From Wenyingzhuangia heitensis (lineage in GTDB: Bacteria > Bacteroidota > Bacteroidia > Flavobacteriales > Flavobacteriaceae): a stretch of DNA of 64,000 nucleotides. Position 1 is the stretch's first letter, and the number at the start of each line of letters is the position of its first letter. Shown here piece by piece: positions 50,800 through 59,383 of the stretch. The stretch covers positions 558,001 through 622,000 of the forward strand of contig NZ_JAASQL010000001.1 of NCBI RefSeq assembly GCF_011762155.1, given 5' to 3'. Made by a program: the position numbers and the translations under genes. The notes beneath the pieces were generated by a model. It was given only the letters and a program-made list of their open reading frames with translations. It ran no database searches and was not told where the DNA came from.

Positions 50800-51492
50800 A
50801 TGAAAGTTAAAATATTTAGATCTGTTTTATTGTTAGCACTTTTGTTTACAACGGTTGCTTCTAGTCAATCTTCTAAAAAAGCATTTAAAAAATTAAGTTC
50901 TGCAGAAAAGTGCTGGGTCATTTTTCATCCGTTTAAGGCTAAAAGGGCTTACAGGGTTACCAAAGAGGTGAAGCAAGTAGTAGATTCTATTTTACATACT
51001 CAGAACATGGGAAATCATCATGCTGGAAACCAATTAGATGCATTTAAACACGCGTTTTGGATGTGGAGTTTGGCAGAAGAAATAGGGTGGAGATCGGCTA
51101 AAAGTTTAGGAGATCAACATGAAAAAGGAAATTATCAATTTTTTAAAGAACACAAATTAGAAGATAGAACAACTCCAGACAAGGTAAGTGGAGACATGGA
51201 TTTACACAACAATTCTATAGGAATTAAATTGTATAAATTGTACAAAAAGCAACATTTGTCTCAAAAAGAACGAATAGAAAAAGTAAAAGAAGCAGTACTG
51301 AGAGGTGAAATGAGAATGATTTATCAGACACATTCTGGTAAATATTTAAACGCTAATGGGTATTTAATACCCAAAAAAGAATATTACGGTGTTTGGGACA
51401 ACGCAAAATGTTTGGTTCCATCAACCTCTATCTTTTTAATGGCTGATAATAAATCTAAATCATTAAATTTGCCACAAAACATTAAACAATGA
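50800..51492 (+). CDS. Conserved exported protein, possibly DUF6973
   Basis: 230-residue protein with a Sec signal (1-22). The central block GNHHAGNQLDAFKHAFWMWSLA, SLGDQHEKGNYQFFK and DKVSGDMDLHNNSIG is rich in His, Asp and Asn, like a metal-dependent enzyme or wheel of conserved polar residues. I recall a flavobacterial family of this form (DUF6973) with no known function. Overlaps the next gene by four bases. Confidence 0.68.
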   Translation: MKVKIFRSVLLLALLFTTVASSQSSKKAFKKLSSAEKCWVIFHPFKAKRAYRVTKEVKQVVDSILHTQNMGNHHAGNQLDAFKHAFWMWSLAEEIGWRSAKSLGDQHEKGNYQFFKEHKLEDRTTPDKVSGDMDLHNNSIGIKLYKLYKKQHLSQKERIEKVKEAVLRGEMRMIYQTHSGKYLNANGYLIPKKEYYGVWDNAKCLVPSTSIFLMADNKSKSLNLPQNIKQ

Positions 51493-51917
51493 GAACAGTA
51501 CATTCAATTTTAGCAGCTTTTGTATTAATTGCCTTAGCTATGGTAGTTTTTAATGCTATAATGAGTTTAAAAAGAAATGAACAATTTAAAGCTGGAGACA
51601 GAAAATTAGGTTTAATCGCTTTAATTTTAACTCACACCCAGTTAATTATTGGTTTAATTACCTATTACGTTTCTCCTTGGTACACCTTATTAAAAGGGAT
51701 TGGAATGGGAAATGCTATGAAAAATGCAGAGTTGCGTTTAATGAGTGTAGAGCATCCTTTAATGATGATTATTGCCATTGTATTAGTAACTGTTGGTTGG
51801 TCTAAGCATAAAAAAGCAACGGAAGATGTAGCAAAATATAAATCTTTTATTATTTTTTACGGATTGGCATTGTTGGTTATCTTGTCAAGAATTCCTTGGG
51901 GTCAGTGGTTTCAATAA
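51489..51917 (+). CDS. Conserved four-helix membrane protein
   Basis: 142-residue protein with four predicted helices (about 6-24, 44-63, 90-108, 118-136). Conserved histidines lie near helix 2 (LTHTQLIIG) and helix 3 (VEHPLMM), giving it a cytochrome-b-like look. I know the family only as hypothetical in Bacteroidota; haem binding is a guess. ATGA overlap with the gene before, ten bases from plsC after. Confidence 0.72.
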   Translation: MRTVHSILAAFVLIALAMVVFNAIMSLKRNEQFKAGDRKLGLIALILTHTQLIIGLITYYVSPWYTLLKGIGMGNAMKNAELRLMSVEHPLMMIIAIVLVTVGWSKHKKATEDVAKYKSFIIFYGLALLVILSRIPWGQWFQ

Positions 51918-51926
51918 ACTAATTTT

Positions 51927-52688
51927 ATGGCAAAGCATAAAAAAATGCCATTAGCTAAAAGTCTATTGGCATATCCTTTATCAGTATTATTTTATTTAAT
52001 GTATACGTTGATTTTGTGCGTATTTCATCCTATTCAATGGATTGCTCTAAAACTAGGAGGATATAATACTCATAAAAAAGTAGTAGATGTGTTAAATTTT
52101 TGCTTGATAGCATCACTTTATATTTTAGGAACTCGTGTGAAATTTATCAATACGTATAAATTTGATACTTCAGTGCCTACTATTATAGTATCTAATCATC
52201 AAAGTTCTCACGAAATATCTCCATTAGGTTGGTTTTTTAGAGATTTACATCCAAAGTATGTTTCTAAAAAAGAATTAGGAAAAGGAATTCCTAGTGTTTC
52301 TTTTAATCTAAAACACGGAGGGTCTGCATTAATAGATAGAAAAGACGGAAGACAAGCACTATCTGCAATAGGTGCATTTGCAAAATATTTAGAAAAACAT
52401 AAAAGAGCTGGAGTTATTTTTCCGGAAGGAACAAGAAGTCGAGACGGACAACCTAGACGTTTTTCTGAAAATGGATTGAAGGTTTTAACCAAATTTGCTC
52501 CATCAGCAACGGTAATACCAGTAACCATAAACAACTCTTGGAAATTGTGGGAATATGGTCAGTTTCCTATGAATATTGGTGTGAGAATGACAATAGAAGT
52601 TCATCAGCCTATAAAAGTTTCAGAGACTTCTTTTGATGAATTGTTTAAAGAGGTTGAGCAAAAAGTAAAGAGTAAAATTATTTCATAA
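51927..52688 (+). CDS. plsC: 1-acyl-sn-glycerol-3-phosphate acyltransferase family protein
   Basis: 253-residue membrane-associated acyltransferase making phosphatidic acid from lysophosphatidic acid, or a relative. The HX4D catalytic motif reads SNHQSSHEI: H91 with Glu at 96 in place of Asp. The second motif FPEGTRSRDG is intact, and VIPVTINNS follows. Two N-terminal hydrophobic segments (about 14-38 and 54-68). The D-to-E change is unusual and could mean altered activity or a divergent subfamily. Confidence 0.85.
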   Translation: MAKHKKMPLAKSLLAYPLSVLFYLMYTLILCVFHPIQWIALKLGGYNTHKKVVDVLNFCLIASLYILGTRVKFINTYKFDTSVPTIIVSNHQSSHEISPLGWFFRDLHPKYVSKKELGKGIPSVSFNLKHGGSALIDRKDGRQALSAIGAFAKYLEKHKRAGVIFPEGTRSRDGQPRRFSENGLKVLTKFAPSATVIPVTINNSWKLWEYGQFPMNIGVRMTIEVHQPIKVSETSFDELFKEVEQKVKSKIIS

Positions 52689-52784
52689 GAAATTTATTAA
52701 GATCAATTTGAATGCTTTTAAGGTGCGAAAAAGTGTATCAAGGATTAGCTTAAAATTCAAATTGACGAAATTTAATATAAACAT

Positions 52785-52819
52785 AAAAGAGCCTCTAGTT
52801 TTTAGAGGCTCTTTTGTGT
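52785..52819. terminator. Terminator between plsC and the SusD-like gene
   Basis: Perfect 13-bp stem, 52785-52797 with 52803-52815, loop GTTTT, A run before and T run after; serves both converging genes. Confidence 0.88.
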
Positions 52820-54355
52820 TTAATAACCTATATTCTGTTTAGCATTTACATTTAATTCAATCTCAGATTTGGGTATGGGTAAAATTAGTTGATAATTTTC
52901 AATATTAAGTTCATCTATAGCTTTGTTAAAAGCTTTTAGAATGTAGAATCTGTTTCCGTCTAATTGTAGTTCATTCTGATATTGTTTAAAGATAGTTTTA
53001 GACAATTCACTCTTACTTATTGTTGGTGAAATAATAGGTTGCTGAGATCTGGTTCGTAATTTATCTAGGTATTCAATAGCCTTTGTAACGTTGTTTGTTT
53101 GATTGTAACATTCTGAAAGCATTAGCAAAACTTCGGAATATCTGGAAATGTTTAAGCTCTGAATGCTTAGGTTGTAGTTGTTGTTAAGTGAATTGATGAT
53201 AGCTGAATTGGTGTTTGATGAACTAAAATTAAAACCATAGCTATAAAGCAGTTCAGAAGTTTTTGGAGTTTTAACAGAGTTAGATAAACTGTATTTGTTT
53301 TCGGATACTATTGTCTCTAGAATGTCAATAGTTTTCTGATATTCGTTTTGCATAAAATAGATTCTACTTAATAAAACTTTAGCAAAGTCTGTTGTTATTC
53401 TATTTTCTGATTTTGTAAAGTTAGAAGGTAAATATTGTATAGAAAACTCTAAGTCTTTAGTGATTTGTGCTGTAATTTCGTTAGTGTTTTTATATTCAAG
53501 CTCAGGAATATTAGTAATGGTCTTTAACAGCATAGGTCCGTTTCCAAACCAATTGATAATAGCTGAATAAGCATAAGCTCTTAAAGCATAGGCCTCAGCA
53601 AGTTTACTGTTTAGTTTGTTAGGGTGGTCTTTGTAAGTTAGAGCACTAACCTCTGCTAACCTATTAGCCCAATGGATTGTGCTATAGATACTTTGCCAAA
53701 ATTTGTCTAAATCGATGTTGGTAGATTTGACTGTGTGACTGTTTAAATCGGTTTTGGAACCAAATGGTTTTTCCGTTATTTGATTTGTGTAAAAAGAGTC
53801 AAATAAAAATTGATATTGTAAAAATATAGGAAGTTCTTTAGTATAAATCTCGGTTAAGAGTGCTTCAATATCTTCATCTTCCATGTCAGATAGTGAGGTG
53901 TTAGAATATACAAGGACATCTTCTAACGTAATTGAGTCTAACAGCAAGCTGTCTTGGGTATTATTATTGGCTATAATTACCGCATTAAGTTTTGCAGATA
54001 TTTTATGAATAGAGTCTTTTTGAATGGTGATAAGACCACTTTTGCTAGAGTATGTCTTATTACTTAAAGTATACTGTATAACAGCTGATTTTTGATTTAC
54101 CACAGTGTTAAAAGAAACTATTTTATAATCTCCTTGTAATGTATCATTCGTTTCTAATAGTAAAGTATCGTTTGCTCTTACCACACTAAATAAATAAGTG
54201 TGGTCAATTGTTTTTTCTATAAAAAAATCAGTTCCTGATAGAACAAGGAGTTTTACCTCTGTTTCAGTTTCGTCTATTTTTGTGTTTAATTCTTCTTTAG
54301 TGCAACTAAGAGTAATTACTACAATTAAACACAGTGCTAAAAAATAACTTTTCAT
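52820..54355 (-). CDS. SusD/RagB-like outer-membrane lipoprotein, orphan
   Basis: 511-residue lipoprotein (VVITLSC, cysteine at 18). The C-terminal part has the SusD/RagB look: YSEVLLMLSECYNQTNN, AIEYLDKLRTRS, YQNELQLDGNRFYILKAF and the end LPIPKSEIELN. SusD proteins bind glycans beside a SusC TonB transporter, but no SusC, glycosidase or regulator adjoins. The first 170 residues are a beta-rich segment (VVNQKSAVIQYTLSNKTY) not typical of SusD. Function and ligand unknown. Confidence 0.78.
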   Translation of the reverse strand: MKSYFLALCLIVVITLSCTKEELNTKIDETETEVKLLVLSGTDFFIEKTIDHTYLFSVVRANDTLLLETNDTLQGDYKIVSFNTVVNQKSAVIQYTLSNKTYSSKSGLITIQKDSIHKISAKLNAVIIANNNTQDSLLLDSITLEDVLVYSNTSLSDMEDEDIEALLTEIYTKELPIFLQYQFLFDSFYTNQITEKPFGSKTDLNSHTVKSTNIDLDKFWQSIYSTIHWANRLAEVSALTYKDHPNKLNSKLAEAYALRAYAYSAIINWFGNGPMLLKTITNIPELEYKNTNEITAQITKDLEFSIQYLPSNFTKSENRITTDFAKVLLSRIYFMQNEYQKTIDILETIVSENKYSLSNSVKTPKTSELLYSYGFNFSSSNTNSAIINSLNNNYNLSIQSLNISRYSEVLLMLSECYNQTNNVTKAIEYLDKLRTRSQQPIISPTISKSELSKTIFKQYQNELQLDGNRFYILKAFNKAIDELNIENYQLILPIPKSEIELNVNAKQNIGY

Positions 54356-54376
54356 TCTCTTTTTAGCGTAAAACTA

Positions 54377-55150
54377 TCAATTTTTAATTTCAAATTCATC
54401 TTTGTTTTCTAAAAATCTAAATTGGTTTCTAGCTTTGGTAATTGTTTCTTTGTAGAGTGTAATTTGCCTCATAACAGGTTGGTTTTTGCAATGAGTAAGT
54501 AATTCTCCCAAGGGGCCAATAACCTGAGAATCTCCTTGATACGTTAGATTGTTGCCATCAGTTCCTAATCTATTTACAGCCACCACATAGCACATGTTTT
54601 CTATGGCTCTTGCTGTTAAAAGTGAGTTCCATGCAAAGGCTCTTTTGGCAGGCCAATTGGCAACATAAACAGCAATTTCGTAATTGTCTGTATTACGAGA
54701 CCAAACTGGAAATCGCAAATCGTAGCAAATAAAAGGTTTTATCTTAAAGGCCTTGTAGTTTATTGTTGTAAATGTGTTTCCAGCGGTGTACACATTGTCT
54801 TCTTTACCATAAGTAAATAAATGCTTTTTGTTGTAAATGGTTTCAATTCCGTTGGGAGTTACAAATACAAATCGGTTAAAATATTGGTTGTTTTCTTCTA
54901 TACTTAAAGATCCGCAAATAGCACAGTTTAATTCTTTGGCTTTGGCAAGCATCCAAGAAACAGAAAGTCCATTCATAGGCTCTGCAATTTTGGTAGGCTC
55001 CATGCTAAAACCTGTGCTAAACATTTCAGGTAGCACAATTAAATCAGTAGTAATGTTAGCCAACTGTTTGTCTAAATAATCAATAGTTGCTTTGCTGTCC
55101 ATCCAATTAATATCAGTTTGAACGAGCGTAATGTTTAGTTGATCTTGCAT
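54377..55150 (-). CDS. Omega-amidase / carbon-nitrogen hydrolase (YafV-like)
   Basis: 257-residue nitrilase-superfamily hydrolase. Catalytic triad: E42 in LPEMFST, K109 in YNKKH, C142 in FICYDLRFPVW. The best match is the YafV/Nit2 omega-amidase type, which cleaves alpha-ketoglutaramate or alpha-ketosuccinamate. The adjacent, overlapping aminotransferase (16 bases) would make alpha-ketoglutaramate from glutamine, so the pair forms a coupled glutamine-transaminase pathway. Confidence 0.88.
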   Translation of the reverse strand: MQDQLNITLVQTDINWMDSKATIDYLDKQLANITTDLIVLPEMFSTGFSMEPTKIAEPMNGLSVSWMLAKAKELNCAICGSLSIEENNQYFNRFVFVTPNGIETIYNKKHLFTYGKEDNVYTAGNTFTTINYKAFKIKPFICYDLRFPVWSRNTDNYEIAVYVANWPAKRAFAWNSLLTARAIENMCYVVAVNRLGTDGNNLTYQGDSQVIGPLGELLTHCKNQPVMRQITLYKETITKARNQFRFLENKDEFEIKN

Positions 55151-56280
55151 AATATTTCGGTAGCTTTTATAATGGTTTCATCTGTTTTAGCAAAACAGAA
55201 TCTAAGAACTTTTTCGTCTAAATTATCAACGTTAAATACAGAAACAGGTATAGTGGCTATTTTAAATTCTTTGACCAATCTTTTGGCAAAATCCACATCG
55301 TTTTCTTGAGTAATTTTATCATATTTTAACAATTGAAAGTAGGTTCCTTTAGACGGGACATAAGTAAAGTTAGAGTTTTTAATTCCCTCTAGAAACAAAT
55401 CTCTTTTGTTCTGGTAAAATTGATTCAAATATGAATAATTGCTTTCATCTTTAACAAACGTAGCAAATGCTTTTTGAGTGGGTGTGTTAATGCTGTATAT
55501 ATTAAATTCGTGTACTTTTATAAATTCATCCATTAAATATTTTGGGGCTGCGCAGTAACCAATTTTCCAACCTGTGTTGTGAAATGTTTTTCCAAAAGAA
55601 GCAATCACAAAACTTTGTGCTTTTAAAATGGGATATTTACAAGCACTTTGATGTGGGTGTCCATCATAAGTCATGTGCTCATAAACTTCATCACTAATTA
55701 CAATAATATTGGTGTTGGTAATAAGGTATTGCAAAGCCATCATATCATTATTAGTAAACAAAGTACCTGTTGGGTTTAAAGGAGTGTTTAAAATAATCAT
55801 TTTTGTTTTTGATGTTATTTTAGAAGCCACTTCTTGCCAATTCACTTTATAATCAGGATAGTTTAATTGAATCAATACAGGAAGACCACCGTTTAATTTT
55901 ACCACGGGTTCGTAACTATCAAATGCAGGTTTAAAAATAATTACTTCATCATTTTTATTCACAAAACAGGTAATAGCATTAAACAAAGCTTCGGTTGCAC
56001 CTGCGGTAATGGTAATTTCGTTTTGAGGATTGTAATTGGTTTGATATAAGTTTTCTATTTTCTGAGCAATCACTTCTCGCAATTCAATGTCTCCACGCAT
56101 ATGTGCGTACTGATTGTGTCCATTTGACATGGCTTGACTAACCAAATGTTGTAAAATTGTTGAGGTTTCAAAATTTGGAAAGCCCTGAGACAAATTAATG
56201 GCATTGTGTTTATTGGCTAAGCCACTCATGGTTGTAAAAATACTTTCTGGTAAATTGGGTAGTTTAGAATTGATAGTCAA
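55135..56280 (-). CDS. PLP aminotransferase, methionine/glutamine transaminase (YbdL-like)
   Basis: 381-residue fold-type I aminotransferase. N-terminal INLSQGFPNF, the NPLNPTG-like LNTPLNPTG and the PLP lysine in FGKTFHNTGWKIGY are all present. Close to YbdL/kynurenine-glutamine transaminase, which reaminates the methionine keto acid KMTB using glutamine. The overlapping omega-amidase gene fits methionine salvage. Exact donor and acceptor are inferred. Confidence 0.88.
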   Translation of the reverse strand: MTINSKLPNLPESIFTTMSGLANKHNAINLSQGFPNFETSTILQHLVSQAMSNGHNQYAHMRGDIELREVIAQKIENLYQTNYNPQNEITITAGATEALFNAITCFVNKNDEVIIFKPAFDSYEPVVKLNGGLPVLIQLNYPDYKVNWQEVASKITSKTKMIILNTPLNPTGTLFTNNDMMALQYLITNTNIIVISDEVYEHMTYDGHPHQSACKYPILKAQSFVIASFGKTFHNTGWKIGYCAAPKYLMDEFIKVHEFNIYSINTPTQKAFATFVKDESNYSYLNQFYQNKRDLFLEGIKNSNFTYVPSKGTYFQLLKYDKITQENDVDFAKRLVKEFKIATIPVSVFNVDNLDEKVLRFCFAKTDETIIKATEILCKIN

Positions 56281-56364
56281 CGTACTAGTTTTTTATTTAC
56301 GATAAAAATAAGCATTGATTTGTGATTTAAATGCAAATTAAGGGTTAATTCCATAGAGAAGTCT

Positions 56365-56372
56365 TATTTTTG
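56365..56372 (+). promoter_or_regulatory. Putative -7 element upstream of gpsA
   Basis: TATTTTTG, perfect -7 consensus, 25 bases before the gpsA ATG; -33 half not clear. Confidence 0.45.
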
Positions 56373-56397
56373 AGCGAATTGAAAAGTTTGATTTTTA

Positions 56398-57393
56398 ATG
56401 AAAAAAGATACTAAAGTAGCAGTTTTTGGAGGAGGTAGCTGGGCAACAGCTATTGTTAAAATGTTGTGCGAAAAAGTAGATTTAGTCGGTTGGTATATGC
56501 GTAATACCACTGCTATAGAGTATATTAAAGAACACAATCACAACCCAAATTATTTAACATCTGTAGAGTTTAGAACAGAGCAACTTTTTCTTTCTGAGGA
56601 TATTAATGAGTTGGCTGCTTATGCAGATATTATCATTTTTGCCATTCCCTCTGCTTTTTTAAATACAGAGCTATCTAAATTAACAGTTTCTTTAGCTGAT
56701 AAAATGGTGTTTTCTGCGATTAAAGGAATTGTGCCAGAAACAGGTTTAATTGTTGGGGAACATTTACATGAGAAGTTTGAAATTCCGTTTGACAATATAG
56801 GTGTAATTGCAGGTCCTTGTCATGCAGAAGAAGTGGCTATGGAGCGTTTATCTTACTTAACGGTTGCTTGTCAAGATGAGTCTAAAGCAAAAGATTTGGC
56901 AGATTGTTTAACGTCTGATTATATTTTTTGTAAAACATCTGATGATATTATAGGTACTGAATATGCAGCGATGCTAAAAAATATTTATGCCATTGCTGCA
57001 GGAATTGCACATGGTTTAGGGTATGGAGATAATTATCAGGCGGTTTTAATGTCTAACGCGGTTAGAGAAATGAAGCGTTATATTAGAAAAGTTCATAAAA
57101 TGAAACGTAATATTAACAATTCTGCTTATTTAGGAGATTTGTTAGTTACAGGATATTCTACTTTTAGTAGAAACCGAATGTTTGGAAATATGATTGGTAA
57201 AGGATACACTGTAAAATCTGCCATGATGGAAATGAAAATGGTGGCTGAAGGTTATTATGCTGTAAAATCTGCTTATGAAATTAATCAGATAAATGGGGCT
57301 AGAACCCCTATTATAGATACTGTTTATAGTGTGGTTTACGAAGGAAAAAGTCCTAGAAAACACTTTAAAATGCTATCAGAAAAGTTAGATTAA
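56398..57393 (+). CDS. gpsA: NAD(P)-dependent glycerol-3-phosphate dehydrogenase
   Basis: 331-residue enzyme reducing dihydroxyacetone phosphate to sn-glycerol 3-phosphate for phospholipids. NAD-binding FGGGSWATAIV at 10-20; GPCHAEEVAMERLSYLTVA; catalytic Lys region TEYAAMLKNIYAIAAGIAHG. A terminator follows directly. Confidence 0.95.
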   Translation: MKKDTKVAVFGGGSWATAIVKMLCEKVDLVGWYMRNTTAIEYIKEHNHNPNYLTSVEFRTEQLFLSEDINELAAYADIIIFAIPSAFLNTELSKLTVSLADKMVFSAIKGIVPETGLIVGEHLHEKFEIPFDNIGVIAGPCHAEEVAMERLSYLTVACQDESKAKDLADCLTSDYIFCKTSDDIIGTEYAAMLKNIYAIAAGIAHGLGYGDNYQAVLMSNAVREMKRYIRKVHKMKRNINNSAYLGDLLVTGYSTFSRNRMFGNMIGKGYTVKSAMMEMKMVAEGYYAVKSAYEINQINGARTPIIDTVYSVVYEGKSPRKHFKMLSEKLD

Positions 57394-57396
57394 AAC

Positions 57397-57442
57397 AAAG
57401 ACCGAAGAAGAAAAATTCATTTCCTTTTCGGTCTTTTTTCTT
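57397..57442 (+). terminator. Terminator after gpsA
   Basis: 10-bp stem AAAGACCGAA/TTCGGTCTTT (57397-57406, 57427-57436), 20-base loop, then a T-tract. Confidence 0.8.
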
Positions 57443-57451
57443 TATAAAGTT

Positions 57452-57856
57452 TTATTTACTAATAATCCCTTCTTTAGTTCCCATTTGTTTAATAACACGC
57501 AAAGCACCTTCTTTAATGGTGTTTTTTTCAAACTCAAACTTTTTTTCGTACATCGTGTTTCTTACAAAAAAAGTAGTATTAAAAAAATTGGTCAGTTTGA
57601 ATAAATCAGGTTGAATCAATTCAATTTTAGCAAAAGATTTAGCAGGTAACTGTTTAAGTGTTTTACGCATTACAGAAGTTTCTATCAATTTATCTTCGTC
57701 ATAACCTTTAGATACAATTAAAATCATTTCTAAATCTTCTTCTTTGTCGTTTATCAAATAAACATTCCAATCTTCACATTGAAACTCATCGTTGTATTCT
57801 TTTACAACGGCCATAAAAACGTTTTCTAATTCCGGAATTTGAATATCTTTTTTCAT
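57452..57856 (-). CDS. Conserved hypothetical protein
   Basis: 134-residue soluble protein with no signal or membrane helix. Acidic and aromatic N-terminal half (EYNDEFQCEDWNVYLINDKEE) and a basic C-terminus. I do not recognise a functional domain. Such genes are found in flavobacteria near pheS, and it lies 2 kb from pheS here with the same orientation. Function unknown. Confidence 0.65.
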   Translation of the reverse strand: MKKDIQIPELENVFMAVVKEYNDEFQCEDWNVYLINDKEEDLEMILIVSKGYDEDKLIETSVMRKTLKQLPAKSFAKIELIQPDLFKLTNFFNTTFFVRNTMYEKKFEFEKNTIKEGALRVIKQMGTKEGIISK

Positions 57857-57952
57857 AAGTCTGATAAATTAATAAAGCAATACTTTATAAGTAAAATTGA
57901 AATGTAAAAATACTGAATATTAAAGTACTGCTTTTATAAAATAGATAGCTTT

Positions 57953-58693
57953 TTAATCAAAACCTCCCGATACCCCTATTTTTTGTCCTGTAATCCATTC
58001 TGAGTTATCCGAGCCCAAGAAAATTGCTGCATTTGCAGTGTCTTTAGTAGTTCCCAATCTTCCTAAGGGAATTTGATTTGTTATAAAATCTCCCATTTCA
58101 GATCCTTTAATCTTATTTCCTTCTGTGTGTGTAGGTCCTGGTAAAATAGCATTTACTCTAATTTTTTTTGGTGCTAATTCTTTTGCCAAAGTTGTTGTAA
58201 TAGCATCCACAGCTCCTTTAGTCGCACTATATAAAACAGTCATGGGTGTTGCTTTAACAGTAGCAATAGAACTAATATTTATAATGCTTCCTCCGTTTGG
58301 ATTGAAGTGATTTAAGGCTTGTTGACTGGTGAATAAAACACTTAATAGATTTGCGTTTATCTGTCTATAAAATTCATTTTCCTGAATCATTTCAAAAGGT
58401 TCAAAATGATAAACTCCAGCATTGTTTACTAGTATATCTATTTTTCCAAAATGCTTTTCGGTTTCAGATAATAATATTTTTATTTCGTCTATTTTAGAAA
58501 CATCTGCTTTGATTGATTTAGCAATTCCGTTAGCAATTGTAATTTCATTAACTAAATTTTGCGCAGCCACTTCACCTGATAAATAGTTGACAATAACCTT
58601 TGCTCCATTTTTAGCATAACACCTTGCTATTTCTGCTCCTATTCCTTTTGAGGCTCCTGTAATAAGTGCAGTCTTTCCTTTTAAACTTTTCAT
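57953..58693 (-). CDS. Short-chain dehydrogenase/reductase (SDR)
   Basis: 246-residue classical SDR. Cofactor motif TGASKGIG at 13-20, NNAG in the middle and catalytic Ser/Tyr/Lys in INISSIATVKATPMTVLYSATKGA (YxxxK = YSATK). NADP(H) or NAD(H) and substrate not determined. It lies 75 bases downstream of a Crp-like regulator on the same strand, which may control it. Confidence 0.9.
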   Translation of the reverse strand: MKSLKGKTALITGASKGIGAEIARCYAKNGAKVIVNYLSGEVAAQNLVNEITIANGIAKSIKADVSKIDEIKILLSETEKHFGKIDILVNNAGVYHFEPFEMIQENEFYRQINANLLSVLFTSQQALNHFNPNGGSIINISSIATVKATPMTVLYSATKGAVDAITTTLAKELAPKKIRVNAILPGPTHTEGNKIKGSEMGDFITNQIPLGRLGTTKDTANAAIFLGSDNSEWITGQKIGVSGGFD

Positions 58694-58767
58694 CTATTTT
58701 GTTTTAATTATGATGGGATAAAACTAATAGAAGAAAAAAAGATAAGTTTTGCTATATGGCAAAAAAG

Positions 58768-59334
58768 CTATTTTTTAGATTTAATTCTGCTTAGTGTGTA
58801 TTGTGAAATTCCTAAATGAAGTGCAATTTCGTTTTGAGAAACTTGCTGAATAATTTCGGGTTGACGTTGTCGTAGTTTCTTATATTTAGTTGTTGCATCA
58901 TCAATAAGCATTTCTGATTTAAACTTCATTTTTTCGAGTAAAGCTCTTTCTTTTAAGATGCTGATTATTTTTGAAAAACTAAAAATTTCCTTTTCAAAAT
59001 AATCATAATCAATATTGGTAATGGTAATTATTTCTGAAGGAATTAAAGAGATAATATCTTCTTCTGAATTAGTCTTGTTAGAAAAGCTGTCTATATCAAC
59101 AGCAAAATGACCACTTGTAATAAAGTAAGGAATGTATGAATTTCCTTTCTCATCTGTTTTTACAACTTTAAAAATTCCACTTTTTACAAAGCTTAGTTTT
59201 TTACAAATTTTACCATTGTAACTATGGATTGTGTTTTTATCAATAGTCTGAATAAACAAACGTTCTCTTAACAAATTTATATCTTGATTTGTTAAGGGGT
59301 ATACAGAATTAAAAAGAGCAATTAAGTGTTCCAA
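58768..59334 (-). CDS. Crp/Fnr family transcriptional regulator
   Basis: 188-residue cyclic-nucleotide-binding-domain regulator. An N-terminal beta-roll (about 25-110, SYNGKICKKLSFVKSGIFKVV) is followed by the dimer helix and a C-terminal helix-turn-helix (EIALHLGISQYTLSRIKSK). The ligand pocket is not obviously cAMP-type. Probably regulates itself and the adjacent SDR gene (inference). Confidence 0.86.
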   Translation of the reverse strand: MEHLIALFNSVYPLTNQDINLLRERLFIQTIDKNTIHSYNGKICKKLSFVKSGIFKVVKTDEKGNSYIPYFITSGHFAVDIDSFSNKTNSEEDIISLIPSEIITITNIDYDYFEKEIFSFSKIISILKERALLEKMKFKSEMLIDDATTKYKKLRQRQPEIIQQVSQNEIALHLGISQYTLSRIKSKK

Positions 59335-59383
59335 GAATTGATTGTATTAAAAAAGAGCTCATAAGGAGCTCTTTTGAATATTT

